From Nymphaea colorata (taxonomy: Eukaryota; Streptophyta; Magnoliopsida; Nymphaeales; Nymphaeaceae), in the NCBI RefSeq assembly GCF_008831285.2, contig NC_045148.1, positions 21,817,002-21,881,001 of the forward strand: 64,000 bases of DNA, written 5' to 3'. The notes under the pieces are model-generated. The model was not told where the DNA came from. It made no database searches and worked only from the letters and a program-made list of their open reading frames with translations. Positions 35,386-47,515 of the stretch are shown in pieces (positions within the stretch are counted from its first letter, which is position 1; each line of letters starts with the position of its first letter). A program made the position numbers and the translations under genes.

Positions 35386-37865
35386 ATGGTGCCAAGCTTG
35401 TTGAAGGTAGGCTTCCACATCCTCCTCCTCCTCCTCCTCCTCCTGCTTTCCTTCCATGTCGACCATGCAATGAGCACCAACGACTATATTAATAACCGCT
35501 GCAACGTCACTGAATTACATGGTTGGAAGTGTGTTTGAAGTAAATATGCGCAGCCCCTTCTCCACCTTGACAAACGATGCTCTTCATACTGGTTTTTCCA
35601 ACACTACAGTGGGTGAAGGATCGGATACAGTCTATGGTCTGGTGCAGTGCAGGGGTGACATTGACCAGGATAGCTGCAAGGAGTGCATCCATAATTCCAC
35701 TGTACAAGTCATTGGATACTGTCCTTGTAATATGGATGCCATCATATGGTATGAAAAGTGCCAGTTGCGCTACTCCAACACCAACTTCTTTGGACTCCTC
35801 AATGTCGATGATTCTGGTAGTTGGCATTGGACCAATGATAAAGTGGAACACCCCGAAGCCTTTAACAAAAAAGTTGGGTAGTCTGCTGAAGAATCTCACT
35901 TATCAAGCGACAACAAAGCCTTCAAGGTTCATGTTTGCTATGGCCAACATCCCCTACGATGATCAACAGACCATATACGGGCTGGTGCAGTGCACCAAGG
36001 ACACAGGCCTCGCTGATTGCAGTCAGTGTTTGAATAGCACCATCTCCAAAATCCCACCGACTTGCGAAAATGGACATGGCTGTGAAATTGCCACGGGAAG
36101 TTGCAGTGTGAGGTACGACACGGAGCTCTTTTTTGCTACCACAACGACTCCAACCTCATCTACTCCAAAGAAGCCTAATAAATCAAGCCCATCTTCTAAT
36201 TCACTATCTCCAAGCCCAAGCCCATCTTCTAATTCACTACCTCCAAGCATGAGCCCATCTCCTCCACCACCTCCATCGGATTCAAGCCCTCCATCAAGCA
36301 GTGCATCTAACACTACATCAGGCATGTCTCTCTCTCTCTCTCTCTCTCCGATTCATATGACAAGAATATTTTATGTATGCAGGCCAGCAGAAAAGTGCAG
36401 GCAGAAAACGCATGTATATCATAATTGTCATCTCCGTCTTGATGATTGTGGTTCTTATTACTTGCTTAATTTGTGGCTTTTACTGGTGGAAGACAGAATT
36501 GTGTTGCCTTTGGAGAAAGAAGTTGAAGCCTGGCGGATTGCAGAGCAAGGAGGAAGAAGACAATGGTTTAGAACAACAAGGTTGGTAGAAAACGGAACCT
36601 TATAAATGAGAGAAAGACAAAGGGGGAGAGAAAGAGGGAGAGTAATTTGTTTAAAATTGGTTTTGTTCCCAAAAAAACATTAAAAATAAGTCTGTCGAAA
36701 AAACAGGAAAAACGTTTTTAGGCAAATTGAAAATACACGTCATTTGTTTTTCAGTGTCTTCTTCAGGTTGTTTTTACAATCTTTAGTACTTACCAAATTT
36801 TTATTTTCATATTTTTTACATTTGATGTTCAGTTTTTTAACTTCTTTTAAATTCACCAAAATTTTTTCGAGAAAACTAACTTTACCATGTTGTATAATAC
36901 ATTTACTTGACGAAGAACAGATGTAATTCATTACATGCATACAAAATAGTCTGAAACAAGGCTTCCAGTATTCCAACCATATTCCAGATTTGTGACAACA
37001 ACTAGTCGCTACCAACAAGTTTTTTTTATCAGCACGTCAGTTAGCCACACGAGAACTTAAAGTCTTAGTTGACTTAGTCCTTGGCATGGAGACGGCCAAT
37101 CCAAGGAACGTTACCATGTTTATGCAGCAGATACAGAGAGAGGCAGTTTTGGCAAACCAAACCGGGGTTAGTGATGTCAATAAATTAGATTAAGGATCGA
37201 ACCATATAAAAAAAAATTCAGATTTTCATAAATATTTGTCAGATTTGAATTCAGATCAGACATCATGTTAAACAACTATGGTCCGAATTCAGTTTGATAA
37301 TCAAATTCGGATTCAGATGTCAAACCAATTTCACCTCGCATGGACCTTCGGCACCATTGTGCAATTAGCCCATTTACCTTGTTTCTTTGTGGAGTTCGTT
37401 TCAGCTTTGAGGAGAGCAGATGCGATAGATGGTGCAATACTCGATTTGGCAATCATCAGAGCTGCCACCAATGATTTTGCACCGAAAAATAAGCTTGGAG
37501 AGGGAGGATTGGGTGCTGTTTACAGGTATATATCCAGTAGTCTTTTATGCTTTCCCGGCTCGGTTTGAAAATTTGTGACACGTCAGTTGGGAAAACGAGA
37601 GAGCTGCTATTGCCTTCGCTTGTTAATTACCTTCACTAACCATCGCTTTGTCAAGGCCAACTACCGGATGGTAAAGAAATAGCTGTAAAGAAGCTGTCGC
37701 GCAATACAAGGCATGGTCCGAAGCAATCCGACAATGAGGTGCAGACACTCACTAAACTTCAACACAGAAATCTTGTCCGACTTTTAGGATGCTTTATGGA
37801 AGGTGAAGAGAAAATACTCATCTATGAATATGTGTCCAACGGTAGTCTGGACAATTTTCTCTTTG
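35386..37865 (+). pseudogene. Cysteine-rich receptor-like kinase (DUF26), 3'-truncated and frameshifted
   Basis: CRKs are plasma-membrane receptor kinases with two secreted DUF26 domains. The ATG at 35386 opens a signal peptide: nine leucines from a CTC repeat, then SFHVDHA. DUF26-1 (about 35470-35880) has the C-X8-C-X2-C motif as CRGDIDQDSCKEC; DUF26-2 (about 35885-36130) has CTKDTGLADCSQC. A Ser/Pro-rich linker ends exon 1 at 36321. Exon 2 (36383-36580) has one helix around IIIVISVLMIVVLITCLI and a basic stop-transfer. Exon 3 (37405-37525) starts the kinase with GEGGLGAVY. Exon 4 (37655-37865) has IAVKKL and HRNLVRLLG. Lesions: one-base shifts near 35510 and 35876, a probable base loss at the exon 3 end, a lost acceptor before exon 4 (CAA for CAG), and no exons 5-7. 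Intron 1 seems to be 61 bp with a GC donor. Confidence 0.9.
37168..37321. mobile_element. MITE remnant in CRK intron 2, copy 1
   Basis: It opens with TTAGTGATGTCAATAAATTA, close to the plant hAT-MITE start TAGGGATGTCAAT, and holds ATTCAGAT-type repeats. A matching segment at the same intron position of the third CRK copy starts at 39781. The insertion therefore predates the CRK duplication. Confidence 0.55.
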
Positions 37866-39118
<1,253 letters not shown>

Positions 39119-39185
39119 CTCATTTTATCGTTAAATAAGCCAAAGCTCTCCAGCAGAGCTTTGGCTTATTTAACGATAAAATGAG
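39119..39185. repeat. Perfect palindrome, 31-bp arms and 5-base loop
   Basis: Arm 39119-39149 is the exact reverse complement of 39155-39185; the loop is CCAGC. The left arm corresponds to CRK upstream sequence that is single-copy and non-palindromic at about 35298-35330 (ATCGTTAAACAAGCCAAAGC). Right after the right arm, sequence homologous to 36590 onward (CRK intron 2) begins. The palindrome therefore occupies the place of exon 1, intron 1 and exon 2. The right arm is an inverted copy of the left arm. Confidence 0.95.
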
Positions 39186-42100
39186 ACGGGAACCTTATAA
39201 AAAAGAGAAACACAAAGGGAGAGAGAGAGGGAGAGGAATTTGTTTAATCACCGGTTTAGCGGTCCAAATATCTCACAACAGTGTTACTAAAAATCGGTTT
39301 TGTTACCGAAAAAACATAAAAAAATAAAAAACAGGAAAAAACGTTCTTAGCCGAATTGAAAAAACACGTCTTCTTCAGGTTTTTTTACAATCTTTAGTAC
39401 TTACCAAATTTTTATTTTCATAATTTTTACATTCGATTTTCAGTTTTTTAACTTCTTTTAAAATTCATCGAAATTTTTTCGAGAAAACTAACTTTACCGT
39501 GTTGTATAATACATTTACTTGATCCTACGAAGAACGGATGTAATTCATTGCATGCATAGAAAATAGTCTCATACAAAGCTTTCAATATTTCAACCATAAT
39601 CCGGATTTGTGACAATTAAAGTCACTGGCAACAAGTTTTTTTGATCAGCACGTTAATTGGCCACACGAGAACTTAAAGTCTTCCTTGACTTAGTCTTTGA
39701 CATGGAGGCGGCCAATCCAAGAAAAGTTACCATGTTTATGCAGATACAGAAAGAGGCATTTTTGGCAAACAAATCCGGGGTTAGGGATGTCAATAAAATC
39801 CACTAAGAATCGAACCATATATATAAAAAAAATCAGATTTACACGAATATTGGTCAGATTTGAATTCAGATCAGACATCATGTTAAATAAATAAAATTTA
39901 CCAAATGTGTCTATACTACGGTCCGAATTCTGTTTGAAAATCAAATTCGGATTCATTTGTCAGTACCCCAATGCATGAAAGGATAAACTAAATTGGGCTC
40001 GTTTTGCTGGACCTGCGGCACCATTATGCAATTAACCTATTTACCTTGTTTATTTGTTTGTGGAGTTCGATTCAGCTTTGAGGAGAGCAGATGCGATGAT
40101 GAAGCAACACTCGACTTGGCTACCGTCAGAGCCGCCACCAATGATTTCGCACTCAAAAATAAGCTTGGAGAGGGAGGATTCAGTGCTGTTTACATATACG
40201 AACTAGTCTTTCATACTCAATTTCCCGGCTCTGCTTGAAAATTTGTGACACATCAGTTAGGAAAACGAGAGAGTTACTACGCCTGTCAATTTCCTTAACT
40301 ATACCTCGCTTTGTCAGGGCCAACTACTGGATGGTCAAGAAATAGCTGTAAAGTGGCTGTCGCGCAATACAGGGCATGGTCCGAAGCAATTCGACAATGA
40401 GGTGCAGACACTCACTAAACTTCAACATAGAAATCTTGTCCGACTTTTAGGAGGCTTTATGGAATGTGAAGAGAAGATACTCGTCTATGAGTATGTGCGG
40501 AATACTAGTCTCCACAATTTTCTCTTTGGTAAGCTTGTTTTAGCTTCTGCTCGTTATGTTTTCTTTTGCCTTAAGGAGTCATCTTGTAGTGTATTGGTGG
40601 AACCAGAGATACCAGAGTGGAGCTAAATTTTTTTTCTTATAGAACCCTAAACATATAATCAACAAATTAATACATAAGCCGTCATCCAATTTGATGGTTT
40701 ATAAATTGTGATTTTAACTTAAAAAATGAGCTGAACCATGATTTATAACAAAAAAAGGTTCTAGCTTTGTAATTTAATTGAGTAAAAGTGTTGCCTAATA
40801 TATGTATGTGCGTGTATATATGGATGTTTGGACGTGAAATTCTTTTTTACTTTATTTTTTAATGTTACATATTTGCTAAACACTGCCAGAAAGGAAAAAC
40901 ACAATTTACCTTTAATTTTATTTGACTTCGAAAGGAGAGCCAACGAAGCGCGTGCAATTGGATTGGCCAGTACGTTTCAAACTCATAAATGGAATAGCCA
41001 GAGGGCTTTTATATCTTCATGAAGATTCAAGACTGAGAATTGTTCACAGGGATCTGAAAGCAAGTAATGTCTTATTAGATGAAGACATGAACCCCAAGAT
41101 ATCAGACTTCGGCACTGCAAAGATCTTCAACACAAACCAAACACAAGCCGAAACATTTGAGATTACGGGGACTCGGTAAGTTGGTTGTTGGTTGTTGCTT
41201 ATTGTGAAAGCTATAGATCATATACAGACATTTAAGTAGTGTTCGTGTTCCAGTTAGCCCAAATTTAGTTGGCAGGTTCCTCCCGAAAGAAGATAAGTTC
41301 AGTGATACTCTCCTAACTTGTCCCCTAGGGTAGGATGGCTGACTAGTCTTGATCACGGAAGTCAGCGTGCTAACCAACTTGTCCAGTCCATTCTAACACA
41401 TACCTGACTAGTTACCATGTGATGCCCCGGCCTATTACTCACTTGAGAGTAAGCATATATATTTGATCCACTTTGCCTCTTAGTTTGCTTCAATTGACAC
41501 CTGAAAGGGTTAAAAAAATGAAACAATCTGAGCTTTTCGTTTTTTACATATTGACGGTTGAGAAAAAAACAAGAAAAAAAGGTGAGCTAGTTTTTCCTTT
41601 TATGTTCTTTTTTTTGTTTTTCTCTCAACTGTTGGTTTGCATAAAAGTCAAGGACTGAGATTGTTTTATACCTATCAAGCATGTTTTCCCAAGCCATGTC
41701 CACATGAGGTTTTCAGTCTCATCGACCTCCCACAACAACATGTGCTTTTGTACCTAGCAGAAAAAAAGGCTCAAGTATCAGGCCTCTTGGATCCCAACTT
41801 ATTGCCCACATGCTCGATCACAAACCTAGTTATATGTGTCACACTGGTGCAAGATTTTTTGTGTGCAGTATGGTTAATGACTAAAATACCTTTAGTTCAC
41901 ACTGAAAAATAAAACTTTTTGATAAAAAGTCAAAATTGAAAATGAAAAAAATAAAAATGCTATACAGGATATTTCTTCTTAATAAATTACCAAAATGACT
42001 TTTCCTCCTTAAATCCAAACGGTGCGACTAACTTTCTCTCGATCAATTTATTACCTACAAGGGCTAAATATCGTCATTCTCCCCCAAAAATACTAAGATT

Positions 42101-43003
42101 TCCCAACTCAATCCCATAATTTATGTGGGCCGTCGCATATCCTGTTTCTCCGCTTTTTCTTAAGTAACGCCTAGTTCATTCACTAGAACATTCAACTAAC
42201 ACGCAAGAAAAGTGTAAGCATTGTAGCTAGTCAGTGTTATTTTGCCCAAACCTTCTTCTTCTTCTTCTGCAGTGGATATATTGCACCAGAATACTTTTTT
42301 GAAGATAAGGTATCTGTAAAGCTAGATGTCTTCAGCTATGGTGTTTTGCTACTGGAGATCATAAGTGGAAAAAGCAACAGCTTCTTACAGAGTTAGATGA
42401 AACTCTACTAAATTATGTAAGTGATTAACATCGCTTGTGCTTCTGCAATTTAGTACGTTGTTAATTTTGTTTACCACAGCTATTCTTGTTTAAATTTCAC
42501 AATATCTAGGTGATCCATTGGCATCTTAAGCCATTTTCAAGCAAAGCTCATGTGCATTACAATATCAAGAATACAATTACAATTAGAAAGTGCTTCGCCT
42601 ATCGACTTTTCAGACCTATGAAAAACTCTCCGCCATGGATAACTGTATTGTTGAAGTCTTTCACAGTAAATAATGAAAAAAAATGTCAATTTTGGAGTAG
42701 GTATGGAGACTTTGGGGGGAGAACAGCACTCTGCAAGTTGTCGATGAAATATTGGAAGGAACGTGTGATGAAAACGAGATATTAAGATGCATCCATATTG
42801 GCCTGCTTTGCATCCAACATGATGCACCAAGCAGGCCAAAAATGTCCAAGGTTGTTGCCATGCTTGAAAACAGCTCCGTGATTCTTCTGTCCATTTTGCC
42901 TCCTGCACCTCCTATCTGGAATATCACAAGCATTTCTGGAGGACCGCAAACGAGCTCCACTATATCAGGGACTGGTTCAGAGCATGGTTCATCTACTTAT
43001 TGA
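39186..43003 (+). pseudogene. Cysteine-rich receptor-like kinase lacking its ectodomain
   Basis: This third tandem copy keeps kinase exons but no signal peptide, DUF26 or membrane helix. Exon 3 (40076-40195) keeps GEGGFSAVY but has a one-base loss after RRADA and no donor. Exon 4 (40318-40528) has IAVKWL and HRNLVRLLG. Exon 5 (40938-41175) has [20 protein letters not shown] and DFGTAKIF, so the catalytic HRD and DFG are intact. Exon 6 (42273-42416) has [12 protein letters not shown] and [20 protein letters not shown], then a one-base shift. Exon 7 (42701-43003) has EILRCIHIGLLCIQHDAPSR, the subdomain XI arginine and a Ser-rich tail to TGA. Splice sites follow GT-AG elsewhere. It is closely related to the second copy; no intact product is possible. 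Confidence 0.9.
39781..39962. mobile_element. MITE remnant in CRK intron 2, copy 2
   Basis: It starts TTAGGGATGTCAATAAAATC and ends near ATTCGGATTCATTTGTCA, at the same intron position as 37168-37321. It carries a small extra insertion (about 20 bases near 39880-39915) relative to the other copy. Confidence 0.55.
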
Positions 43004-45187
43004 AGCTTCGAAGCACTCGTGTGAGGAGGAAGTAGAGATCGTAATTGGTTCCCGACCTTTCAATGGATCATTTGTTCCTTTGGCGTATGAGCTTTGAACT
43101 TCTTGGTTCATTTGTCGCGGTTGTGTTTTTTCTTCATAATAGTTATCAGGATATGGTATATACCTGAGTTGTGATTTACTATTGTGCAGTACAATGTCTA
43201 ACCTCATGTTCCTCTGATGATGAGATCGATAAATATCTTCTCATTCTCGTAAGGACAAACCAATTGTATCCCTATAGTTTTTCAGAAAGATGTATATTTA
43301 TGCTTTAATTCAATGAAATGAGTACTTGCCTACCCAATCTTTTTCCAAGAATTACCACTGAGATGGGAAGTAGGTTTCTCACTTGATGAGAAATGGGTTC
43401 TTGTGCATTTGCCACAAGCTTGTGTTTGTTATGTGCCAGTATGACCAGTAGAATGAACTTTGGAAAATTTCTAGTAAAGAGAATTTAGATGTCCTGGTTG
43501 TTATGGCAGACGAGTGAAAAGGGGAACGTTATGTTTTAAATCCCCAATTGATGTTACCCTTAGATGTTACCATGTTCTGCTAGCTACATAACTAAGATAT
43601 AGTAAATTGTCCATGCTTATAACCTCCTATTTGTCTTATAATACAAGAAAACTATTGCCCTTAAATTTTTGATAGGATTGTTGTTTCTCTCGTGTAATAG
43701 CTGACTTCTTCTTTTAGTGAAAAAAAACTTTTTGCTCATTCACAAACAACGTTTTAAATGGAGATTGGACACTGAAATGGTGGAGTGGAAAAGACAACGG
43801 AAAATTTTAACTTTGCCGGCCAGTTAAGAAGATTAAGTTGGTGACTTGAAAACCATGCGCTGATAAGGCTGGATTATTGGCGCAGAGCTAGTCCAATCCA
43901 ACTGGATTGGATCCATTAAATTAGATTCAAGTTATTCTCATTGAGTTGCTGAGTTAATTTCGACCTTTTTAAATATCATTTGGTTGGTTTTTTGTTATGA
44001 ATTTAGGATGCATTTCTTAAGGGCATGTTTCATTCATCTCAAAATCAGCAAACATTAATTAACCCAGTTTGCCCTAGCTTTCTTGTTAATTTTAGTTTGT
44101 TTCCCTTGTGTTTCTTTCCATTCGTTTTCTGTCTTGTTCAATTTTGTTGTTTTGTTTACATACTTTTATACTGTCGATTTATATGACCTTGTTTAGTTTT
44201 AGTTAGATCTTTTCACATTTTTTTTGTTTGGTTTATGAAATAAAATTTTGAATATCATCTGTTGTTTCACTTGCCGATTCAATTGAATCGTCAAATCGGC
44301 CAATGCTCTAAAATTGACGGTTCGGTCATATTCTAAAAATTGATTTTTATGGTATTACTTTTAAAACAGATGCGGGTGAGTCATGGTAAGATGCTTGTGC
44401 AGATGGGTGCTGCCAAGCAGTGTGGTGGGGCTAAATAGCTAGCCGTACTCTAATTTGAGGTGCAGGTGGGTTCGAGTGAAACTCTTTAACCCTAAGTGAA
44501 CTTGGTGTCCTGTAGGTGTGTGGATCAACCAGGCCGATCCTACATACTCAATTGATTGATAATGACGACAACATTTTCTGACAGCCAGGCACTGGAGTGA
44601 AGTTCACCAAATTATTGCAACCCAGTCTGTGAAGTGGTCAGTACTCACTATCCACGAATGCGCTAGGACAAGGCAGTGGATAGAGAAGCATCCTCTTCCT
44701 CCAATTAGGTTGGTGCAAAGAATAAACTTCTCATCCTCCTCATTCAAGGGCTCTTCTTTTGATAAAATTGAATTCAGTGCAAAACTTACTGGAATTATGT
44801 ATTTTTGTTCATTCTTCTTGTTGTGCATTTTTTTGATAGGTTTGAGAAATTGTGCTAAGGATTTATCTGAACTCCGGCTATTGAGGTGACCTTACTTAGA
44901 ATAAGGCACAAACCGCAATAATGGACAAAGTTCCAAGCATCTTACACGTAACTTGGCACTGGAAATATGCGAGTTGCTCTACAAGATTGATCACCCAAAT
45001 GCCTTAGGAATAGAACACACAAGGATATTAAGCATATCTTTATTAAATCCTATATACAACTGTAATTGAGCAATGCAAGTGAGAGCTCTCAATGAAAGCA
45101 ATCAAACTACATTTCCACCTCCAACTATTTTTGCCAATGGCTGGTGCCCTGGAATCAAATCCCATTGTATCTATGAATATACTTGAA
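43004..45187. other. Spacer after CRK cluster
   Basis: The first 300 bases are probable CRK 3' flank. No other gene was recognised. A segment at about 44368-44520 contains GGGTTCGAGTGAAACTC, which resembles a B-box of a tRNA-derived SINE, but no convincing A-box partner or target duplication is seen. Confidence 0.45.
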
Positions 45188-45524
45188 TTATCCTACTAAC
45201 ATTCTTATCTTCTGTCGTATCCTTCTCAGCCCTACAACCACTTCCTTCATGTCCATTCTCTCATTTGGAGACACCCTTGAACATGACAAGCCTATCTCCA
45301 TGATCATCACCAGCAGTTCATTCATAGCAGCTGATCTTTCAGTTGGAGTAGTGTCACTTTCCTTCAAAAGATGGCTGTCAATGACATCTGAAATTGCAAC
45401 AGGAAATGCTTCAGCCAACCATTGCATCAGTTGGAGTAGTGTCACTTTCTCTCTCTTTACGTGCATCTTATATGCTGGTATGTGCTTCAGTTCTGCAAAG
45501 GCAGGCTTTGTTTCATTAAATTTA
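45188..45524 (-). pseudogene. LRR receptor-like kinase C-terminal exon fragment
   Basis: On the minus strand the frame ends a Ser/Thr kinase of the LRR-XII (EFR/XA21-like) type: WLAEAFPVAISDVIDSHLL, MNELLVMIMEIGLSCSRVSP, then ERMDMKEVVVGLRRIRQKI and a stop at 45188. The RMDM block is the conserved kinase subdomain XI end. A plausible splice acceptor (TTTGCAG before AACTGAAGCAC, 45494-45510) would start the exon. A 21-bp direct repeat (45340-45360 and 45428-45448) has altered the N-terminal edge to KVTLLQLMQ. No upstream kinase core or LRR exon was found within 5 kb, so this is a fragment. Confidence 0.8.
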
Positions 45525-46160
45525 AGGTTTAGTATTTTCTTTGGAAAAGAAAGTTCAAAATTATTATTTACATGATGTGGATTATCATCTTCTGAGCTCC
45601 AACAGCTTGCATGCCTGTCTGGTCTGCTGATCTAGTTTTGCCTTTAAAATTTGTTTCTGTATGATATTTAAGATTTTGCAAAGCAGCTTTACAAGGCTCG
45701 TATTCTTGAGATATTTTAGGATTGCACCAAGCTCAAATCAAGCAGCAGTGGTTATGCTTGGTGTTCAAATAATCTCACCCCTAAACCATGACTGATCTAC
45801 TTCACATGCCATCCCATAAGTGAAATTTTCACCTTTTTTTCTGTAAGTTTTGTTTTCTTATCCTCTTGCTCAAAAGAAAACTTGAGCAGGCCATTCTGAG
45901 TTTTAGGTCTTAGTACTGAAAGATCAGGAAGTAACATGGAAAGTCACCTTACAAGTGGCAAAAGCAGGTGGTCCGTCATGGTACCTTTCCACTAGAAATT
46001 CTTTGACAATCTTAGAAAGCTCATCCCAAGGGAGACTGAGACTACAGGTTTCTTGTTTATGAACTGAGCCATAATATGGAAACTCTTGTTAGCATGGATA
46101 GTTAAACTGAAACACAAGAAAAACACAACTTCACAGGGCTTGGGATCCATTCTCGGAATC

Positions 46161-46196
<36 letters not shown>

Positions 46197-46408
46197 TTAG
46201 GTAGGGTTTTCGATTATCATTTTCCGTAGGACTTTTCTTGCAGGTTTCTTATAGGGAAGTGTAGTTCAGAGAAGAGGGTTTTGATAGATTCTGCTTTCAG
46301 CGCAGCACGTCGTTTCCTTTTGAGATTGGGGTTGGTTTGTGTTGGGGAGGAGTTCAGCGACGGGGAATTCTGTTTTGCTGTGTTCGCTTTGGCTCTTGAA
46401 GCTGAAGG
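45525..46408. other. Spacer with CT microsatellite
   Basis: No gene recognised. A (CT)n tract lies at 46166-46192. A minus-strand stretch at 46095-45945 reads as SLPWDELSKIVKEFLVERYH with a GT donor after it, which might be a stray exon of an unknown gene; support is weak. Confidence 0.4.
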
Positions 46409-46858
46409 ATGAACGATAAGGGCCAGATGATGAATCGAACCTATGGTGGGTGGCACGGCGGAGGTAGCAGTGGGACAAGCGTGGCTGGTGGGTGTCTACA
46501 GTCTGGCCATGCAGGCTGGAAGTCGAAGAAGATGGATATGCGGCGGAAGGGGAGCAAGGGTGCTCCAGCAGCACAACAACAGGGTGTTGTCGGTTACAAC
46601 CCACCGAGGCTTCAGTAATTGCAGACTCAGAACAGGCTGAAAGCACGGCGATTCTACCCAAAGTGGAAGTTCCACAGGTTTGCGTCCTATGCACCACAGA
46701 ATATGACATCTTTTATCATCCGTGCGAAGAAGTCCGGGGGAATTGCCTCTCTGGTCTCTCCCTGCCCGGTGACTCCCGCTATCTTGACAACCACAGGTTT
46801 GGCTGAACTCCTCACTCGACTTAAACCCTTGCTCGAGCAGAGATCATTGGGTTTTTGA
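46409..46858 (+). pseudogene. Plant-conserved single-exon protein with one in-frame stop
   Basis: One frame runs from ATG 46409 to a TGA at 46856-46858, interrupted only by TAA at 46616-46618. The N-terminal part is Gly/Ser-rich then basic. The part after the stop carries NRLKARRFYPKWKFHRFASY and NMTSFIIRAKKSGGIASLVS, then PCPVTPAILTT. I recall this as a block conserved in uncharacterised plant proteins that follow it with an acidic C-terminal tail. Here the tail is replaced by LTRLKPLLEQ and a stop, so the end also looks truncated. The biochemical role is unknown. Either it is a pseudogene with one nonsense change, or a downstream ATG is used. CT and GA microsatellites lie on the two sides. 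Confidence 0.6.
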
Positions 46859-46914
46859 GACCCTCCCTCATTTGAGGGAAAGAGGGTTTCAGAAACCTTG
46901 TTTTCTCTGATTTA

Positions 46915-46937
46915 GAGAGAGAGAGAGAGAGAGAGAG
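46915..46937. repeat. (AG)n microsatellite
   Basis: About eleven AG units downstream of the plant-conserved ORF, mirroring the CT tract upstream of it at 46166-46192. Confidence 0.95.
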
Positions 46938-47339
46938 GGTTTCGCTTGATGCAAAGGACTCCATCATTCAGACAATGCAGAAAAAAACTGATGAAAGGAA
47001 TGAGCTGCAGTAGTGAAGGGCTTGTTTTTCCTCCTTTGAAGGCGATGGCATTCGCTACTTTTGGGGCAGGCACCTCGCCCACCTGCTATTGCAGAGATGA
47101 TGAGATGAACAGGTCCCTGCTATTCTAGGGAACATGGCGAATGGCAACCAGACGACCTCAATGGTGACTGGGAGCAATGAAGAGCAAGCAGTCCATGGCG
47201 ATGGCGAGCAGGGGCGATCGTTGCTGATAAAACACGTCAATGGAAAGTGAAGAACGCTTACTGAGCAAAGGCCTTAGCAGCAGAAAAATGACAAATCAAT
47301 GAGGAAAAGTAAAACGATAAATATTGGTTTCTCGTGCTA
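46938..47339. other. GC-richer tail without an identifiable gene
   Basis: This may contain the decayed 3' part of the ORF at 46409. A frame here reads FPPLKAMAFATFGAGTSPTC, which looks protein-like, but no continuous product can be built. No other feature is seen. Confidence 0.35.
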
Positions 47340-47515
47340 ACGAGCGGAGTTGGATAAGCGATCTTAAACAAACTTGAACTTGGCTCGATAACAAAAGCTG
47401 AACGATCAACTAAAGCCCGGCTCGTTGAGTAGAAAAGCTAGCTCGAACTCGAGTTCGAGCCGAGCTTTAACAAGCCAAGTTCAAGTTGGTTGGCCCATTG
47501 TTCACCCTTGTTTGG
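47340..47515. mobile_element. MITE-like element with GCTCGAG repeats
   Basis: The segment is rich in GCTCGAACTCGAGTTCGAGC and GAGCCGAGC strings, forming a strong local palindrome near 47441-47464. Its right end, reverse-complemented, reads AACAAGGGTGAACAATGGGC. This sequence style is common in plant non-autonomous DNA transposons. No target duplication was identified and both borders are approximate. Confidence 0.4.

Noticed and set aside
35216-35899. Minus-strand frames opposite the CRK ectodomain
   Set aside because: They are shadows of the DUF26 coding strand; DUF26 cysteine motifs read only on the plus strand.
44368-44520. Possible SINE with a GGTTCGAGTG B-box
   Set aside because: No A-box at a suitable distance, no tail and no target duplication could be found by eye.
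46266-46709. 147-residue minus-strand frame opposite the conserved plant ORF
   Set aside because: It is long because of high GC on the coding strand; the conserved block is on the plus strand.
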